7,062 nucleotides of DNA from an uncultured Collinsella sp. (GTDB lineage Bacteria; Actinomycetota; Coriobacteriia; Coriobacteriales; Coriobacteriaceae), in NCBI GenBank assembly GCA_900542305.1, contig UQMU01000054.1:1-7062 (forward strand). Direction: 5' to 3'. A program made the translations under genes and the position numbers. Position 1 is the first letter of the stretch, and each line of letters starts with the position of its first letter. Positions 5,520 to 7,062 of this stretch are shown here, piece after piece. A model generated the notes under the pieces. It saw only the letters and a list, made by a program, of their open reading frames with translations. It made no database searches and had not been told where the DNA came from.

Positions 5520-7062
5520 CTAATTCTTATCGGAGGCTTCGGCCTCGGCGGACTGTTCGGCGGTTTTCTCGGAATCTGATTCGGAGGTCGATCCCTGATT
5601 GGTGTTGTCGCGAATCGTTTGCGCGTCGATCACCTGGCGGGTCTGCTCCTCGTCGATCTGGTGGCGGTACTTGGATATCGTGTCCTGCGCATCGTCGACA
5701 CTTGTTTGCGGAATGCCCGCCTTGAGGCGGTTTTGCGTGTCTTCGGGCAGGTCGGACAGCTTAATGCTGGTTTCGCTCTCGAGCCAGTGGAGCTTGAGTC
5801 CGAGCGGCTTGCCGGGCAGACCGCGCCAGACGGCGACATTGCCCTGGTAGGTACCCAGGTAGTATGAGCCGGTGACACCCGTGTAGGCCCAGATGCCAGC
5901 TGCCAGCACAAAGACGAGGGCCAGGATGGCGGCGATAGTAATGTTGCGGCGACGCACGCGTTGCGCCTCGCGCATAACGCCATCGTCAACCAGGTCAACG
6001 ACTACTACGGTCACGTTGTCGTGGCCGCCGGCGGCAAGCGCCGCGTCCACTAGGTTGTCGACGCAGATTTGCGCGGTTGAGGACTGCGTGGCGATGTTCT
6101 CGATATCGCTATCGGGAATCATGCTCGAGAGGCCGTCGGAGCACAGGATCAGACGGTCGCCTTCCTCGATATGCAGAGTGAAGTGGTCGGCATACATGGC
6201 GGGGTCCGAGCCCAGTGCGCGGGTGATGACCGAACGGTTGGGGTGGACGCGAGCCTCGTCTGCCGTGATCTCGCCGGCGTCCACGAGCTCCTCCACGTAG
6301 GAGTGGTCGCGGGTCACGCGGATGAGCGTGCCCTCGTGGAGCAGATAGGCGCGAGAGTCGCCCACGTGGGCGATGGCGAGCGTGTCGTTTTCGATGTAGG
6401 CGCAGGTGGCTGTGCAGCCCATGCCGGGCTTGCCCAGGCCGTTCAGGGCCGCCTCGATTACGGCGGCGTTGGCTGCCTCGACGGCTGCGGCCAGGCGTGC
6501 TGCGTCGGCGGACTGTGGGGCCGTCTTGGCAATAGTCTCGACGGCGATGGAAGAGGCTACCTCGCCGGCAGCGTGACCACCCATGCCGTCGCATACGCAA
6601 AAGAGCGGCGACTGCACCAGGTAGGAATCCTCATTGTGCGGGCGCACGCAGCCAACGTCGGAGCGGGCGCCCCACATGAGTTGCGTGGTGGTGCCGGCAT
6701 CATAGGTCGAGTCGGTCTCGATGCGCTCCTCGGTCAGGGGCTCAAAGCTCATGGTCGAGCCGGGGTCTTTGAGCTTGGCCTCAACGGCGGCAACGTCGAT
6801 CTCGGCTGTGTCACCGGGAGAGACGGTGTCGGTCTCGGCGTTTGATTCGGAATCGCCGGTGTCCGGGGAGCCGGGCTCCTCGGACACGCGGGCGGTCGAC
6901 TCGTCGTCTTGCGGGCTGACGTCTATAGGCTCGGGCGTCGCAAAGTGCGACGGCGCGGGCGTGCTCTGGGGTTGAGCGGAGGGCTCGGGAGCTGCGGCGG
7001 GCGCGGCAACGGGCTGCTCGACTTCGGCAGGCGTTGCAGATGCGGGTGCCGCCTCGCTTGCC
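5520..7062 (-). CDS. pstP: PP2C-type Ser/Thr phosphatase PstP, membrane anchored (5' end outside window)
   Basis: A metal-dependent phosphatase that removes phosphate from Ser/Thr of PknB and its targets. Counting from the in-frame GTG at 6887, the motifs are SDVGCVRPHNED (76-87), DGMGGH (100-105), VGDSRAY (185-191), DHS (204-206), HPNRSVITRALG (215-226), SDGL (250-253) and GGHDNVTVVVV (287-297), so the metal-binding aspartates are all present. A membrane helix (about 315-335) follows, then an outer domain with YYLGTYQGNVAVWRGLPG and LKAGIPQTSVDDA, which resembles the extracellular part of mycobacterial PstP as I recall it. The last 40 residues are acidic and Ser/Glu-rich. The GTG at 6887 has no ribosome site, and the frame stays open for 58 codons to the window edge through a Pro/Ala/Ser/Glu-rich, probably disordered stretch. 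I therefore annotate a 5'-partial gene. The upstream part may include another domain, for example FHA, since fhaB precedes pstP in related operons; that is a guess. Confidence 0.93.
   Translation of the reverse strand, partial: ASEAAPASATPAEVEQPVAAPAAAPEPSAQPQSTPAPSHFATPEPIDVSPQDDESTARVSEEPGSPDTGDSESNAETDTVSPGDTAEIDVAAVEAKLKDPGSTMSFEPLTEERIETDSTYDAGTTTQLMWGARSDVGCVRPHNEDSYLVQSPLFCVCDGMGGHAAGEVASSIAVETIAKTAPQSADAARLAAAVEAANAAVIEAALNGLGKPGMGCTATCAYIENDTLAIAHVGDSRAYLLHEGTLIRVTRDHSYVEELVDAGEITADEARVHPNRSVITRALGSDPAMYADHFTLHIEEGDRLILCSDGLSSMIPDSDIENIATQSSTAQICVDNLVDAALAAGGHDNVTVVVVDLVDDGVMREAQRVRRRNITIAAILALVFVLAAGIWAYTGVTGSYYLGTYQGNVAVWRGLPGKPLGLKLHWLESETSIKLSDLPEDTQNRLKAGIPQTSVDDAQDTISKYRHQIDEEQTRQVIDAQTIRDNTNQGSTSESDSEKTAEQSAEAEASDKN

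Noticed and set aside
6171..6845. A 224-codon plus-strand open frame over the phosphatase
   Set aside because: It overlaps the conserved PP2C catalytic motifs on the opposite strand and shows no recognisable domain.

Overview
The window holds the downstream part of an actinobacterial Ser/Thr-kinase and cell-wall operon. Next to it lies a short gene-free stretch full of tRNA remnants and terminators. The coding DNA is clearly GC-rich. The gene order, PP2C phosphatase, then SEDS glycosyltransferase plus PbpA-type penicillin-binding protein, then PASTA kinase, is the classic Actinobacteria pstP-rodA-pbpA-pknB order. The fusion of the two cell-wall enzymes and the overall sequence style suggest a Coriobacteriia member, perhaps Collinsella or a relative. 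That taxon is an inference, not shown directly.

All three genes are on the minus strand, so transcription runs from right to left. At 7062-5520 is the 3' part of a membrane-anchored PP2C phosphatase (PstP type). Its frame stays open to the window edge through a Pro/Ala-rich stretch, so its true start lies outside. Sixteen bases later comes a 956-residue fusion (5503-2633) of a RodA/FtsW-type peptidoglycan glycosyltransferase and a PbpA-type transpeptidase, with all catalytic motifs intact. After a 132-base gap comes pknB (2500-539), with a kinase domain, a membrane helix, three clear PASTA domains and one diverged one, and a Ser-Gly tail. A strong rho-independent terminator at 446-487 closes the operon.

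The set makes functional sense. PknB senses cell-wall material through its PASTA domains and phosphorylates targets, PstP reverses this, and the fused synthase and crosslinker builds wall. The Ser/Thr-rich linkers in all three proteins are plausible phosphorylation regions.

The left 538 bases carry no gene I can support. Positions 1-194 are AT-richer and contain inverted repeats and GGGGTG iterations. They run straight into the 3' half of a tRNA-Arg(CCU), from its anticodon loop to CCA (195-239), followed by what looks like that tRNA's own terminator. This is the pattern left at the far end of an element integrated into a tRNA gene, so 1-194 is probably the end of a mobile element lying to the left. 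Two more partial copies of the tRNA 3' end, one inverted and one direct, and another terminator follow before the operon terminator.
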